NCBI RefSeq assembly: GCF_017573465.1
Contig: NZ_JAGEPF010000022.1
Span: 124,001 to 188,000, forward strand
From: Actinomadura violacea
Lineage (GTDB): Bacteria; Actinomycetota; Actinomycetes; Streptosporangiales; Streptosporangiaceae
Length of the DNA: 64,000 bases
Direction: 5' to 3'
Under the pieces are notes generated by a model. It was not told the DNA's origin. It ran no database searches and saw nothing but the letters and a program-made list of their open reading frames with translations. The position numbers were made by a program, and so were the translations under genes. Shown piece by piece: positions 56,933 through 64,000 of this stretch (position 1 is the first letter of the stretch; the number at the start of each line of letters is the position of its first letter).

Positions 56933-58546
56933 TCAGGGGGCGAGGAGGGTGGTCAGGGAGCGGAGGGCCGGGGTGAGGAGTCGGCCCGCGGGCGAGGCGT
57001 GGGCGAGGGCGGCGCGGGCGGCGTTCGCCCCGCAGGCGCCGTGCACGCCGCCGCCCGGGTGCGCGGACGACGACGCCAGGTAGAGCCCGGCGACGGGCGT
57101 CTCGGCACGGCCGAGGCCCGGGACGGGCCGGAACACCAGCTGCTGGTGGATCATCGCGGTGCCGCCGTTCAGGGCGCCGCCGGGCAGGTTGGCGTTGTGC
57201 TCGGTGAACGCGGGCGGGGCGGTGATCCGGCGTGCGGCGACGCGGTCGCGGAAGCCGGGCGCGAAGCGCTCGATCACGTCCTCGACGCGGCGGGCCATGG
57301 CGTCCTGCTCGCGCTCGTCCCAGGCGCCGGTGATGCCGTCGGGCCCGGCGTCGCCCTTCACCCGGTGCGGGACGTGCGTGTACGCCCACACCGACTCGGT
57401 GCCGGCGGGGGAGCGGGACGGGTCGGCGGTCGTCATCTGGCCGAGCAGCGCGAACGGCTCGGACGGCACGCGCCCGGTGGCGATCCGGCCGCTGTAGTCG
57501 GTCATGGCGTCCAGGCCGGGGGACAGGTGGACGGTCCCGGCGCGCGCCGCGTCCGGGGAGGCCCAGGGGATCGGCCCGGAGAGGGCCCAGTCGACCTTGA
57601 AGGTGGCGTGGTCCCAGGTGAAGCGGCGCATGTCCGCGCGCAGCGAGCCGGGCAGGTCGGACCAGGCGACGAGCCCGCCGTAGAGCGCGGGCGCCGAGAC
57701 GTCGGCGAGCACCGCTTTCGCGGCCCGTACCGGTTCGCCGGCCTCGGTCCGCACGCCGAGCGCGCGCCCGTTCCGCACGATCACCGACGCGACGGGCGTG
57801 CCGCAGCGGACCGTCCCGCCGCGCGCCTCCAGCCGCCGGACCAGCGCGGCGGTGAGCTCACTCGCGCCGCCCTCCGGCACCGGCCAGCCGTGCCGCTGGC
57901 CGATCATGGCGAGCAGCCAGCCGAACACCGAGCCGCCGGTCGTCTCGGGGAACATGTCGGTGTGCAGCGCCGACCCGGCGAGCAGCAGCGGCCCGCCGGG
58001 CCCGGCGAACTCCTGCTCGCCGAACGTCCGGACGGGCGCCAGCAGCGAGCGCAGGACGCGCAGCCCGCCCGCCCGGCGCGCCGCCGCGGCGAGCGGCAGC
58101 GCGGCCCTGACCGGCGGGAACGGGGTGAACAGGGCGCGCAGCACCTCGTCCCCCATCTCCTCCCACAGGCCCCACAGCCGCAGCCAGGCGTCGCCGTCGC
58201 CCGCGCCGAGCGCGTCGAGGCTCGCGGCGGTCGCGTCCGGGTCGCGCTCCAGCACGGCGCTGCGCCCGTCCGGCAGCGGGTGGGCCAGGACCGCCGGAGC
58301 GTGCTTCCAGCGCAGCCCGTGCCGCTCCAGGCCGAGCGCCCGCATCACCGGCGACGCGACGCCGAGCGGGTAGAACGCGCTGCACAGGTCGCTGACGTAC
58401 TCGGGGTGGACGCCCCGGTCGCTGCGCACCGCGCCGCCCGGCTCGGGCTGCGCCTCCAGGACCAGGACGTCCCAGCCCGCGTCGGCCAGCATGTTGGCCG
58501 CGACGAGCCCGTTGGGTCCCGCGCCGACGACCACGGCGTCCGCCAT
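56933..58546 (-). CDS. Phytoene-desaturase-family FAD oxidoreductase
   Basis: A 537-residue NAD(P)/FAD oxidoreductase of the CrtI/PYROXD2 type. The ATG at 58546 has GGAGG eight bases upstream. The dinucleotide motif VVGAGPNGLVAANML opens the protein, LEAQPEPGGAVRSD completes it, and the C-terminal FAD segment is GLYLASSSAHPGGGVHGACG. No other carotenoid gene is near, so the substrate is probably not phytoene; a lipid-linked desaturation or oxidation is possible. Confidence 0.88.
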   Translation of the reverse strand: MADAVVVGAGPNGLVAANMLADAGWDVLVLEAQPEPGGAVRSDRGVHPEYVSDLCSAFYPLGVASPVMRALGLERHGLRWKHAPAVLAHPLPDGRSAVLERDPDATAASLDALGAGDGDAWLRLWGLWEEMGDEVLRALFTPFPPVRAALPLAAAARRAGGLRVLRSLLAPVRTFGEQEFAGPGGPLLLAGSALHTDMFPETTGGSVFGWLLAMIGQRHGWPVPEGGASELTAALVRRLEARGGTVRCGTPVASVIVRNGRALGVRTEAGEPVRAAKAVLADVSAPALYGGLVAWSDLPGSLRADMRRFTWDHATFKVDWALSGPIPWASPDAARAGTVHLSPGLDAMTDYSGRIATGRVPSEPFALLGQMTTADPSRSPAGTESVWAYTHVPHRVKGDAGPDGITGAWDEREQDAMARRVEDVIERFAPGFRDRVAARRITAPPAFTEHNANLPGGALNGGTAMIHQQLVFRPVPGLGRAETPVAGLYLASSSAHPGGGVHGACGANAARAALAHASPAGRLLTPALRSLTTLLAP

Positions 58547-58610
58547 CCCGCACCGCCTCCCGGTGATCACCCTAGGGCGTGTGCGGGCGTCCTACCCGCG
58601 GCCGGGCGGC

Positions 58611-60413
58611 CTAGCCCGCGTTGAAGCGGGCCAGCAGCCGCATCACGCGCGGCGACACGCGGGACGTGAGGTAGCTCAGCCGCGCCTCCGGGGTGACCGG
58701 CACGACCGCCCGGTCGTCGCGGACCGCGGCGACGATCCGCTCGGCGACGCCCTCCGGCCCGAAGCCGCGCAGCGCGTACGCCCGCGCGGCCCGCTCCTGG
58801 CTGCGCGCCTGCTCCTCCGTGCCGCGCCCCACGAACCGGGACGTCTTGGTGATGTTGGTGTTGACGATGCCGGGGCAGATCGCGGTGACGCCGATGCCCT
58901 TGCCCTTCAGCTCGGCGCGCAGGCACTCCGACAGCATCAGCACGGCGGCCTTGCTGGTGGCGTAGGCGGGCAGCGTCCGGGACGGGGTGAACGCGGCGGC
59001 GGAGGAGGTGTTGACGATGTGGCCGCCCTGCCCGCGCTCCACCATCTGCGCGGCGAACAGTCGCGACCCGTGCACGACGCCCCACAGGTTCACGCCGAGG
59101 ACCGCGTCCCAGTCGCCGACCGTGTGGTCGAGGAACGAGCCGGCCATGCCGATCCCGGCGTTGTTCACCACCACGTCCGGGACGCCGTGGTCGTGCAGGA
59201 CGGACTTGGCGAAGTCCTCCATCGCGGCGGCGTCGGACACGTCCACCTGGTACGGGTGCCCGGCCGGGCCGACGAGGCCGGCGAGTTCGGCGGTGCGCTG
59301 CGCGGTGGCGAGGTCGAGGTCGGCGGCGACGACCTCGGCGCCGCGCTCGGCGAACGCGAGCGCGGTGGCGCGGCCGATGCCGCTGCCGGCGCCGGTGACC
59401 ACGACGAGCGAGCCGTCGAAGGCGCGGCGGTCGCGGCCGACGCGGGCGCGCTTGAGCGCGCGGGACTCGGCGGCGGTGAGCGCGCCGCCCTGGACGCCGG
59501 TGATGTGCTCGCCGATCCAGCGGGCGATGACGTCGGGGTGGCTGCGCGGCGCCCAGTGGCCCGCGGCGATCGGGCGCAGGGACAGGTGCGGCACCCGGCC
59601 GCCCAGGCCGCCGACGAGGTGCGGCGACACGAACAGGTCCTTGGTCGGGACGATGACCTGCGTCGGGACGTCGGTGCGGCGGTCGCGGGGGCGGCGCAGC
59701 CGCTGCACCATGTTCGCCCGGTACAGGCCGACGCCGGACGCGCCGTCCCGCGCCATCGTCCGCGCCGGGTGGCCGTCGCGCGGGGGGACGCCCTCGCCGA
59801 GCTCCAGGGCGCGGCTGAACGGCCTGGACAGCCCGGCGAGCCACATCAGCTCGGGCAGGACGGGCGTCTGGAAGAAGTAGATGTACCAGGACCGGACACC
59901 CTGCCCGGCGGCGCGCTTGAGGTTCGCCGGGGTCGGGCGGGCGAGGTTGCGGCGCGTCCAGTGCGCGACGTGGTCCAGGCACGGACCGGAGATGGAGGTG
60001 AACGAGGCGAACCGCTCCGGCATGGTGCAGGCCGCCTCCCACGACTGGATCGAGCCCCAGTCGTGCCCGACGAGGTGCACCTTGCGCTCGGGGGCGGTGG
60101 CGTCCAGCACCGCGCGCATGTCCGACATGAGGTAGTCGAAGGTGTAGCGCTTGCGGCCGAACGGGCGCGACGAGGCGCCCGCGCCGCGCACGTCGTAGCG
60201 GACGACGTGGTAGCGGCCGGCGAGCCGCGCGGCGACCTCGTCCCACACCGCGTGGGTGTCGGGGTAGCCGTGCATCAGCAGGACGGTCGGCCGGGAGCGG
60301 TCGCCCTGCTCGTAGACGGCGAGGTCGACGCCGTCGCCGCGGACGCGGCGGCGGGTCACCGGTGCCGCGGGGGCGGCGCCCGGGGCGGCTCCGGTAGTGG
60401 TGGCCTGCGTCAT
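58611..60413 (-). CDS. ephD: EphD-like alpha/beta-hydrolase fused to short-chain dehydrogenase
   Basis: A 600-residue fusion in one continuous frame. Residues about 25-310 are an epoxide-hydrolase-type alpha/beta hydrolase: HGYPDTHAVW, nucleophile Asp in GHDWGS, acid in VPTKDLFVSP and His in AGHWAPRSHPD. Residues about 330-595 are an SDR: TGAGSGIGRATA, NNAGIG, Ser in NTSSAAAF and YATSK. The domain order matches mycobacterial EphD. Both active sites look complete. It is translationally coupled to the M24 gene upstream (ATGA). Action on a hydrophobic substrate is likely; which one is unknown. Confidence 0.9.
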   Translation of the reverse strand: MTQATTTGAAPGAAPAAPVTRRRVRGDGVDLAVYEQGDRSRPTVLLMHGYPDTHAVWDEVAARLAGRYHVVRYDVRGAGASSRPFGRKRYTFDYLMSDMRAVLDATAPERKVHLVGHDWGSIQSWEAACTMPERFASFTSISGPCLDHVAHWTRRNLARPTPANLKRAAGQGVRSWYIYFFQTPVLPELMWLAGLSRPFSRALELGEGVPPRDGHPARTMARDGASGVGLYRANMVQRLRRPRDRRTDVPTQVIVPTKDLFVSPHLVGGLGGRVPHLSLRPIAAGHWAPRSHPDVIARWIGEHITGVQGGALTAAESRALKRARVGRDRRAFDGSLVVVTGAGSGIGRATALAFAERGAEVVAADLDLATAQRTAELAGLVGPAGHPYQVDVSDAAAMEDFAKSVLHDHGVPDVVVNNAGIGMAGSFLDHTVGDWDAVLGVNLWGVVHGSRLFAAQMVERGQGGHIVNTSSAAAFTPSRTLPAYATSKAAVLMLSECLRAELKGKGIGVTAICPGIVNTNITKTSRFVGRGTEEQARSQERAARAYALRGFGPEGVAERIVAAVRDDRAVVPVTPEARLSYLTSRVSPRVMRLLARFNAG

Positions 60414-61252
60414 TGCGCCTCCCGTCGTGCCCACCGGTGCACGTGGGGCAGGTCGTCGTCGAGCCAGTACGCGTCGTCCTCGGTGACCACCAGGATCTCC
60501 TCGAACTTCACGCCGACGCCGCGGAACCCGATGTGCGGTTCCACCGCCCACAGCCCGGGCGTCGGGGGGTGCTGGGACTGCGCGGCCCCGTTCCAGAGGG
60601 GGGAGCGCCCTTCGAGGCGCTCCTTGACCAGTTCGCGGCCGATCGTCTGCAGGAACCGTACACCGAACGGGAATCCGACGCGCTTGGGAAGGATGCCGCC
60701 GATGATCCCGACCTGGTGGCCGATGACCCGTCCGGGGTACTTGGCGTGCCGGTTCTGGTAGCCCTGCCGCTCGATCAGCGCGTCGACCTCGGCGTAGATG
60801 TCGGCGAAGGTGCGGCGTTCGCGGACGAGGCGCAGGATCAGCGTGCGGTACTCGGCGAGGTCGGCGTCGAGCCGCTCCCAGATGCGGTTCTCGCCGAGGA
60901 CGCCGCCGTAGCCGATGTCGGCGGAGTAGCCGTCGCGTACGGGCGCCATGTCGAGGATGTAGGGCATGCCCTCCTCCAGGCGCGCGGCACTGGGGAGGAA
61001 CTGGGTGGGGACCTTGAAGCCGCGGAAGGCCGACCGGTCGCCGAACCAGGCGAACGGGGTGTGCAGCCAGTCGTCCACGCCGTGCGCCCGCAGCCAGCGG
61101 CGCATGCGGCGGCACGCCTCGCGCTCGGTCACGCCGGGTTCGAGGGTGGCGGCGACCTCGTCGGCGCACTGGTAGCACAGCCGCTGGACGTCGCGGAATC
61201 GCTCCAGCTCCGCTTGATCATGGGTGCGGGCGAGCGTCACATTATTGGACAC
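60410..61252 (-). CDS. M24-family (creatinase/aminopeptidase fold) protein
   Basis: A 280-residue protein of the pita-bread fold. The five metal ligands appear present: Asp pair in ILDMAPV and YSADIGYGG, His in IGHQVG, Glu in WAVEPHIG and Glu in VKFEEILVV. The N-terminal creatinase domain is missing, as in methionine-aminopeptidase-like members. The start is taken as the GTG at 61252, six bases after TTAATT, in line with a leaderless message; GTG 61240 and TTG 61288 are alternatives. It heads the unit with the EphD-like gene. Confidence 0.85.
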   Translation of the reverse strand: MSNNVTLARTHDQAELERFRDVQRLCYQCADEVAATLEPGVTEREACRRMRRWLRAHGVDDWLHTPFAWFGDRSAFRGFKVPTQFLPSAARLEEGMPYILDMAPVRDGYSADIGYGGVLGENRIWERLDADLAEYRTLILRLVRERRTFADIYAEVDALIERQGYQNRHAKYPGRVIGHQVGIIGGILPKRVGFPFGVRFLQTIGRELVKERLEGRSPLWNGAAQSQHPPTPGLWAVEPHIGFRGVGVKFEEILVVTEDDAYWLDDDLPHVHRWARREAQ

Positions 61253-61255
61253 GGT

Positions 61256-61265
61256 GTTAATTAAC
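61256..61265. promoter_or_regulatory. AT-rich palindrome GTTAATTAAC at the M24-ephD promoter
   Basis: An exact ten-base palindrome immediately upstream of the M24 start, striking in this GC-rich DNA. It contains the likely -10 (TTAATT or TAATTA) and would suit a TetR-type repressor. No regulator gene is adjacent. Confidence 0.5.
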
Positions 61266-61330
61266 CGCCGGACCCGAACCGCGGTCAAGGGGGGCGCGGG
61301 TGACGCTCGCCACCCGGACGCGCGCGAGGA

Positions 61331-61353
61331 CCCGTACGGCGCGGCGGTACGGG
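61331..61353. terminator. Hairpin after the PF10118 gene
   Basis: CCCGTAC (61331-61337) pairs with GTACGGG (61347-61353) around a nine-base loop; a further GAGG/CTC pairing flanks it. It lies 51 bases after the minus-strand gene that ends at 61404. Confidence 0.45.
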
Positions 61354-61403
61354 CCCTCGGGGGAGGTCTCCGGGGAGCCTCCGGTCGCGATGTCGGACGC
61401 GGT

Positions 61404-62339
61404 CTAGTACGGGTCGTAGCCCGCGGCCTGCGCGGCGGGGGACTTCCGCAGGTACTCCAGCGCGCGCGGCGTCGAGCAGACCTTGGACGGGTGGTGGTTC
61501 GGCCTGAGGTAGACGGGCGCCTCGCCGAGCAGCAGCTTGAAGATGCCGGGCACGTGCCCCTTGCGGACGGACCGGCGGTACGAGCGCACGAGCCGCAGCG
61601 GCGTGATCCGCTTCGTCACCGTCGGGTCCTGCTTCATCAGGTACAGCGACCCGCCGATCAGCGCCCAGTACAGGAAGAACAGGGACACCACCCACGCCGC
61701 CACGCGGGTCGGGTAGCGCCCGCCCATCGCCTTGTAGACGTCGAACACCACCGACCGGTGCTCGACCTCCTCGGCGCCGTGCCAGCGCAGCAGGTCCAGC
61801 ATCGTCGGGTCGACCCCGGCCTTCTCCAGCCGGTCGTTGTCCATGATCCACTGGCCGAGGACGGCGGTGTAGTGCTCGATCGAGGCGACCGCGGCCAGCT
61901 CGAACCGCAGCCGGCGGCGCCAGGCCCGCCGGTTCCGCTCCTTCAGCGCCGCCATCTGCGCGGGCCGCTCGGCGTTGCCCTTGGCCGCCGCGTCAGTGAT
62001 CTTCGAGACGTCGATCCCGGCGGTCTCCAGGATCTGGTCCAGCACGCCCTGGTGCGAGCGGGCGTGCACCATCTCCTGGCCGATGAACCCCTTGATCTCC
62101 TCCAGCAGCCGCTCGTCGCGGATGTGCGGCCGCGCGTCCTTCACGCACTGGATGAACCATTTCTCGCCTTCGGGCAAGACGATGTGGAAGGAGTTGATGA
62201 TGTGGGTCGCGAGCGGGTCGCCGGGGACCCAGTGCAGCGGAGTGGACGACCAGTCGAAGGAGACCCGCCGAGGCTTGATCGGGGGATGGCGCTCGTCGAT
62301 GCCGGACGCCGCTCCGCCGCCTGTGAGGGGCCTCGTCAT
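61404..62339 (-). CDS. Predicted metal-dependent hydrolase (PF10118/COG3687)
   Basis: A 311-residue helical protein. The ATG at 62339 has GGAGG eight bases upstream. Diiron-like ligands occur in FIGQEMVHARSHQ (Glu and His), ASIEHYTAV (Glu-x-x-His type) and WHGAEEVEHRSVVFDVY (Glu-x-x-His). One hydrophobic segment (AAWVVSLFFLYWALIGGSLYL in two parts, about residues 225-248) may anchor it to the membrane. The reaction is unknown; proximity to the EphD-like and desaturase-like genes suggests lipid chemistry. Confidence 0.82.
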   Translation of the reverse strand: MTRPLTGGGAASGIDERHPPIKPRRVSFDWSSTPLHWVPGDPLATHIINSFHIVLPEGEKWFIQCVKDARPHIRDERLLEEIKGFIGQEMVHARSHQGVLDQILETAGIDVSKITDAAAKGNAERPAQMAALKERNRRAWRRRLRFELAAVASIEHYTAVLGQWIMDNDRLEKAGVDPTMLDLLRWHGAEEVEHRSVVFDVYKAMGGRYPTRVAAWVVSLFFLYWALIGGSLYLMKQDPTVTKRITPLRLVRSYRRSVRKGHVPGIFKLLLGEAPVYLRPNHHPSKVCSTPRALEYLRKSPAAQAAGYDPY

Positions 62340-62505
62340 TCCGTGATCCTCCGCTTCGCGCGCCCGGGGCCGGACGCGGCGTGGGTGCACGCGCGCGTCA
62401 TTGCATAGGGGGAGCAGTCAACCCCTGTGCCGGGCCCGGTGTCTTGAGGGCGGGCCAACAAGTTACCGATTGGTTTTCGGCCCGAGATGACAAACGACCC
62501 GGGCG

Positions 62506-63318
62506 TCAGATCCGGATACGCTCTGTGCCCGTGTAGACGTTCATGGTGTCCCCGCGCAGGAACCCGACCAGCGTCATCCCGGCGTCCTCGGCCAGCTCCA
62601 CCGCCAGCGAGGACGGCGCCGACACCGCCGCGAGGACGGGGATCCCCGCGGTCATCGCCTTCTGCGTCAGCTCGAACGAGGCGCGTCCGCTGACCATCAG
62701 GATCTTACCGGTGAGCGGGGGCAGGTCCTGCCGCACGGCCCATCCGACGACCTTGTCGACCGCGTTGTGCCGCCCCACGTCCTCGCGGACCGCGAGGAGT
62801 TCGCCGTCGGCGTCGAACAGGCCCGCGGCGTGCAGGCCGCCCGTCCGGTCGAAGACGCGCTGCGCGCCGCGCAGCCGGTCCGGCAGCGCGGCCAGCACCC
62901 GCGGGGTGAGCCGGACGGGGTCGGCCGCCACGTCGTACGGCCGGTCGGCCCGCAGCGCCTCGATGCTCGACTTCCCGCACACCCCGCACGCGCTCGTCGT
63001 GGTGAAGGCCCGCGTCATCGCGTCGTCGGGCGGCGCCACCCCGGGCGCCAGCGCCACGTCCAGGGTGTTCTGCTCCTGGGTGTCGGCGCAGTAGCGCATG
63101 GCGGTGAGATCGGCCGCGCCGCGGATGACGCCCTCGGCCGCCAGGAACCCGGCGACGAGGTCGAAGTCGTGCCCCGGGGTGCGCATGGTGATCGTCAGCG
63201 GCTTGCCCGCCACCCGGATCTCCAGCGGCTCCTCGACCGCGAGGGTGTCGGGCCGGCGGCCCGCCGCGCCGCCGGTGCTCAGCCGCAGGACCGGCTTGCG
63301 CACGGTGATCCGCCCCAT
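62506..63318 (-). CDS. fdhD: Formate dehydrogenase accessory sulfurtransferase FdhD
   Basis: A 270-residue protein that transfers sulfur to the molybdenum cofactor of formate dehydrogenase. The ATG at 63318 opens MGRITVRKPV. EEPLEIRVAG and MRTPGHDFDLVAGFL are typical, the sulfur-carrying C-x2-C is in SACGVCGKSS (about residue 115), and FDRTGGLHAAGL, REDVGRHNAVDKVVG and SGRASFELTQKA follow. No formate dehydrogenase gene is in the window. Confidence 0.94.
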   Translation of the reverse strand: MGRITVRKPVLRLSTGGAAGRRPDTLAVEEPLEIRVAGKPLTITMRTPGHDFDLVAGFLAAEGVIRGAADLTAMRYCADTQEQNTLDVALAPGVAPPDDAMTRAFTTTSACGVCGKSSIEALRADRPYDVAADPVRLTPRVLAALPDRLRGAQRVFDRTGGLHAAGLFDADGELLAVREDVGRHNAVDKVVGWAVRQDLPPLTGKILMVSGRASFELTQKAMTAGIPVLAAVSAPSSLAVELAEDAGMTLVGFLRGDTMNVYTGTERIRI

Positions 63319-63325
63319 GACCCGA

Positions 63326-63331
63326 ACGGTA
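63326..63331 (-). promoter_or_regulatory. Putative -10 hexamer TACCGT of a leaderless fdhD transcript
   Basis: On the minus strand TACCGT is followed by seven bases and the fdhD ATG (63318); no ribosome site is present. Confidence 0.35.
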
Positions 63332-63497
63332 CCCCGGTTATCCCCGCGTAACGAAAAAGTTCGGAGTGATCTGTCCCGTTCTGCGTCCTTTGACGGGCAG
63401 GACGGCGTGCCCTGGCGGCCGGGTCGCGCGGCGGCGGAGCATACCTGCGGACGGCGCCCCACGGGGACCCGGGCGCCGCGACACGGGGAGAAGCACC

Positions 63498-63806
63498 ATG
63501 CGCAAGTTCCTGGCCGTGCCCGTCCTGCTCGGCGGGCTCGCGCTCGCCGCCGCGGGCTGCGAGGTGGGCAAGACCGTCGGCTCCGGCACGGTGGAGAAGC
63601 AGATCGACGACCGGTTCGGCCCGATGTACCAGGCGGCCGGCCTCGGCCCGGCGAAGGCGTCCTGCCCGGACGACCTCAAGGGCAAGGTCGGCGCCACGCT
63701 CGACTGCACCGTCCGCGACGGCAAGGGCGGCAGCCACAGGCTCACCGTCACCGTCACCTCCGTCAAGGGGAGCGAGGTCCACTTCAGCATGAAGCCCGCC
63801 TCCTAG
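63498..63806 (+). CDS. DUF4333-type lipoprotein
   Basis: A 102-residue lipoprotein. The ATG at 63498 follows GGGGAGAAG. A signal peptide ends in lipobox LAAAGC (Cys about residue 21). The mature domain has two further cysteines (SCPDDLKGKVGATLDCTV), the hallmark of DUF4333, probably disulfide-bonded, and ends in a short beta segment (TVTVTSVKGSEVHF). The function of the family is unknown. Confidence 0.85.
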   Translation: MRKFLAVPVLLGGLALAAAGCEVGKTVGSGTVEKQIDDRFGPMYQAAGLGPAKASCPDDLKGKVGATLDCTVRDGKGGSHRLTVTVTSVKGSEVHFSMKPAS

Positions 63807-63821
63807 CCCTTCCGGCCGCGG

Positions 63822-64000
63822 TTAGTCGGGCACCCCGCGGGGGCGGGGTGCCCGCCAGCCGTAACGCATCGCCAGCGCGCGCAGGGCGAAGGCCAGCACC
63901 GCGGCGCCGGCGGTCACGCCGCCGCCGTGCAGCCCCGCGGACGAGGCGGCCGCGGTGACGGCGGCGCCGAGCATCGCCGGCAGCGCGTACAGCTGCCGGT
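63822..64000 (-). CDS. C-terminal end of a TRIC-like/YicG-family membrane protein (partial)
   Basis: The minus strand is open from the window edge to a TAA at 63822-63824, giving the last 58 or so residues: RQLYALPAMLGAAVTA, a Gly/Ala linker, then GAAVLAFALRALAMRYGWRAP. Two membrane helices and the ELYA-like start of the last repeat resemble UPF0126 (trimeric intracellular cation channel type) proteins. The N-terminus lies outside the window. Confidence 0.6.
   Translation of the reverse strand, partial: RQLYALPAMLGAAVTAAASSAGLHGGGVTAGAAVLAFALRALAMRYGWRAPRPRGVPD
63827..63854. terminator. Hairpin at the convergent junction of the DUF4333 and TRIC-like genes
   Basis: CGGGCACCCCGC (63827-63838) pairs exactly with GCGGGGTGCCCG (63843-63854) over a four-base loop. 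It lies inside the 3' end of the minus-strand gene, 20 bases after the lipoprotein stop, and could terminate the plus-strand transcript. Confidence 0.55.

Noticed and set aside
54648..57389. Minus-strand frame of 913 codons
   Set aside because: Complement of sugB-sugC and part of the next gene; crosses the long palindrome, unlike a real gene.
58611..60413. Frameshift or mis-assembly joining a hydrolase and a dehydrogenase
   Set aside because: The frame is continuous, both active sites are intact and the domain order matches EphD proteins.

Overview
The window is very GC-rich, gene-dense DNA with many GTG/TTG starts, 1- or 4-base gene overlaps and apparently leaderless genes. It carries a PrcB-type proteasome subunit, an actinobacterial SufR-SufBD-Rieske-SufCSU-SufT cluster, an LpqY-SugABC-type transporter and an EphD-like hydrolase/dehydrogenase. 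Together these point to a filamentous actinobacterium, plausibly of the Streptosporangiales (Thermomonosporaceae/Actinomadura-like). The order is inferred from gene content and synteny, not from a marker gene.

Layout. 1-6353 (minus): pentose-phosphate block tkt-tal followed by two tandem phosphoglucose-isomerase-like genes, the second cut by the window edge. 6934-10272 (plus): heme O synthase ctaB, a PrsW protease, heme A synthase ctaA. 10299-15794 (minus): polX, a stand-alone proteasome beta gene, an ABC-2 exporter and an EamA transporter. 15999-20489 (plus): arcB-arcC-APC permease-Usp, a carbamoyl-phosphate/ATP-yielding module without arginine deiminase. 20482-27250 (plus): the suf operon behind an iron-box-like palindrome and a SufR-type operator. 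27290-32554: methyltransferase, two small membrane proteins, a NarL-type two-component system, a degenerate EAL-CBS protein and a small membrane protein. 32690-34745 (plus): three AIM24-family genes in a row. 34836-40886: VOC protein, ABC-F ATPase with a leaderless upstream ORF and hairpin, small HTH protein, enoyl-CoA hydratase, secreted S15 peptidase. 41097-50987: ABC exporter, sulfotransferase, sirtuin, S66 peptidase, conserved hypothetical, glycerate kinase, the YczE/MocR divergent pair and a CBS protein. 51264-56804 (plus): NDH-2 translationally coupled to lpqY-sugABC. 56933-62339 (minus): carotenoid-desaturase-like oxidoreductase, EphD-like fusion, M24 protein and a PF10118 protein. 62506-64000: fdhD, a DUF4333 lipoprotein and the end of a TRIC-like channel gene.

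Cooperation. CtaB and CtaA make heme A for cytochrome oxidase, and NDH-2 feeds the same chain. The suf genes supply Fe-S clusters under apparent iron and Fe-S control. The SugABC-like transporter would import a disaccharide for central metabolism, where tkt and tal operate. ArcBC could make ATP from citrulline.

Non-coding structure is rich: a near-identical long palindrome at two convergent gene junctions, two tandem repeats that start in or next to stop codons, a GC-hairpin cluster, an AT-rich palindrome in a start region, and a recurring TANNNT-N6/7-start arrangement. No rRNA, tRNA, CRISPR array, insertion sequence or prophage was seen.
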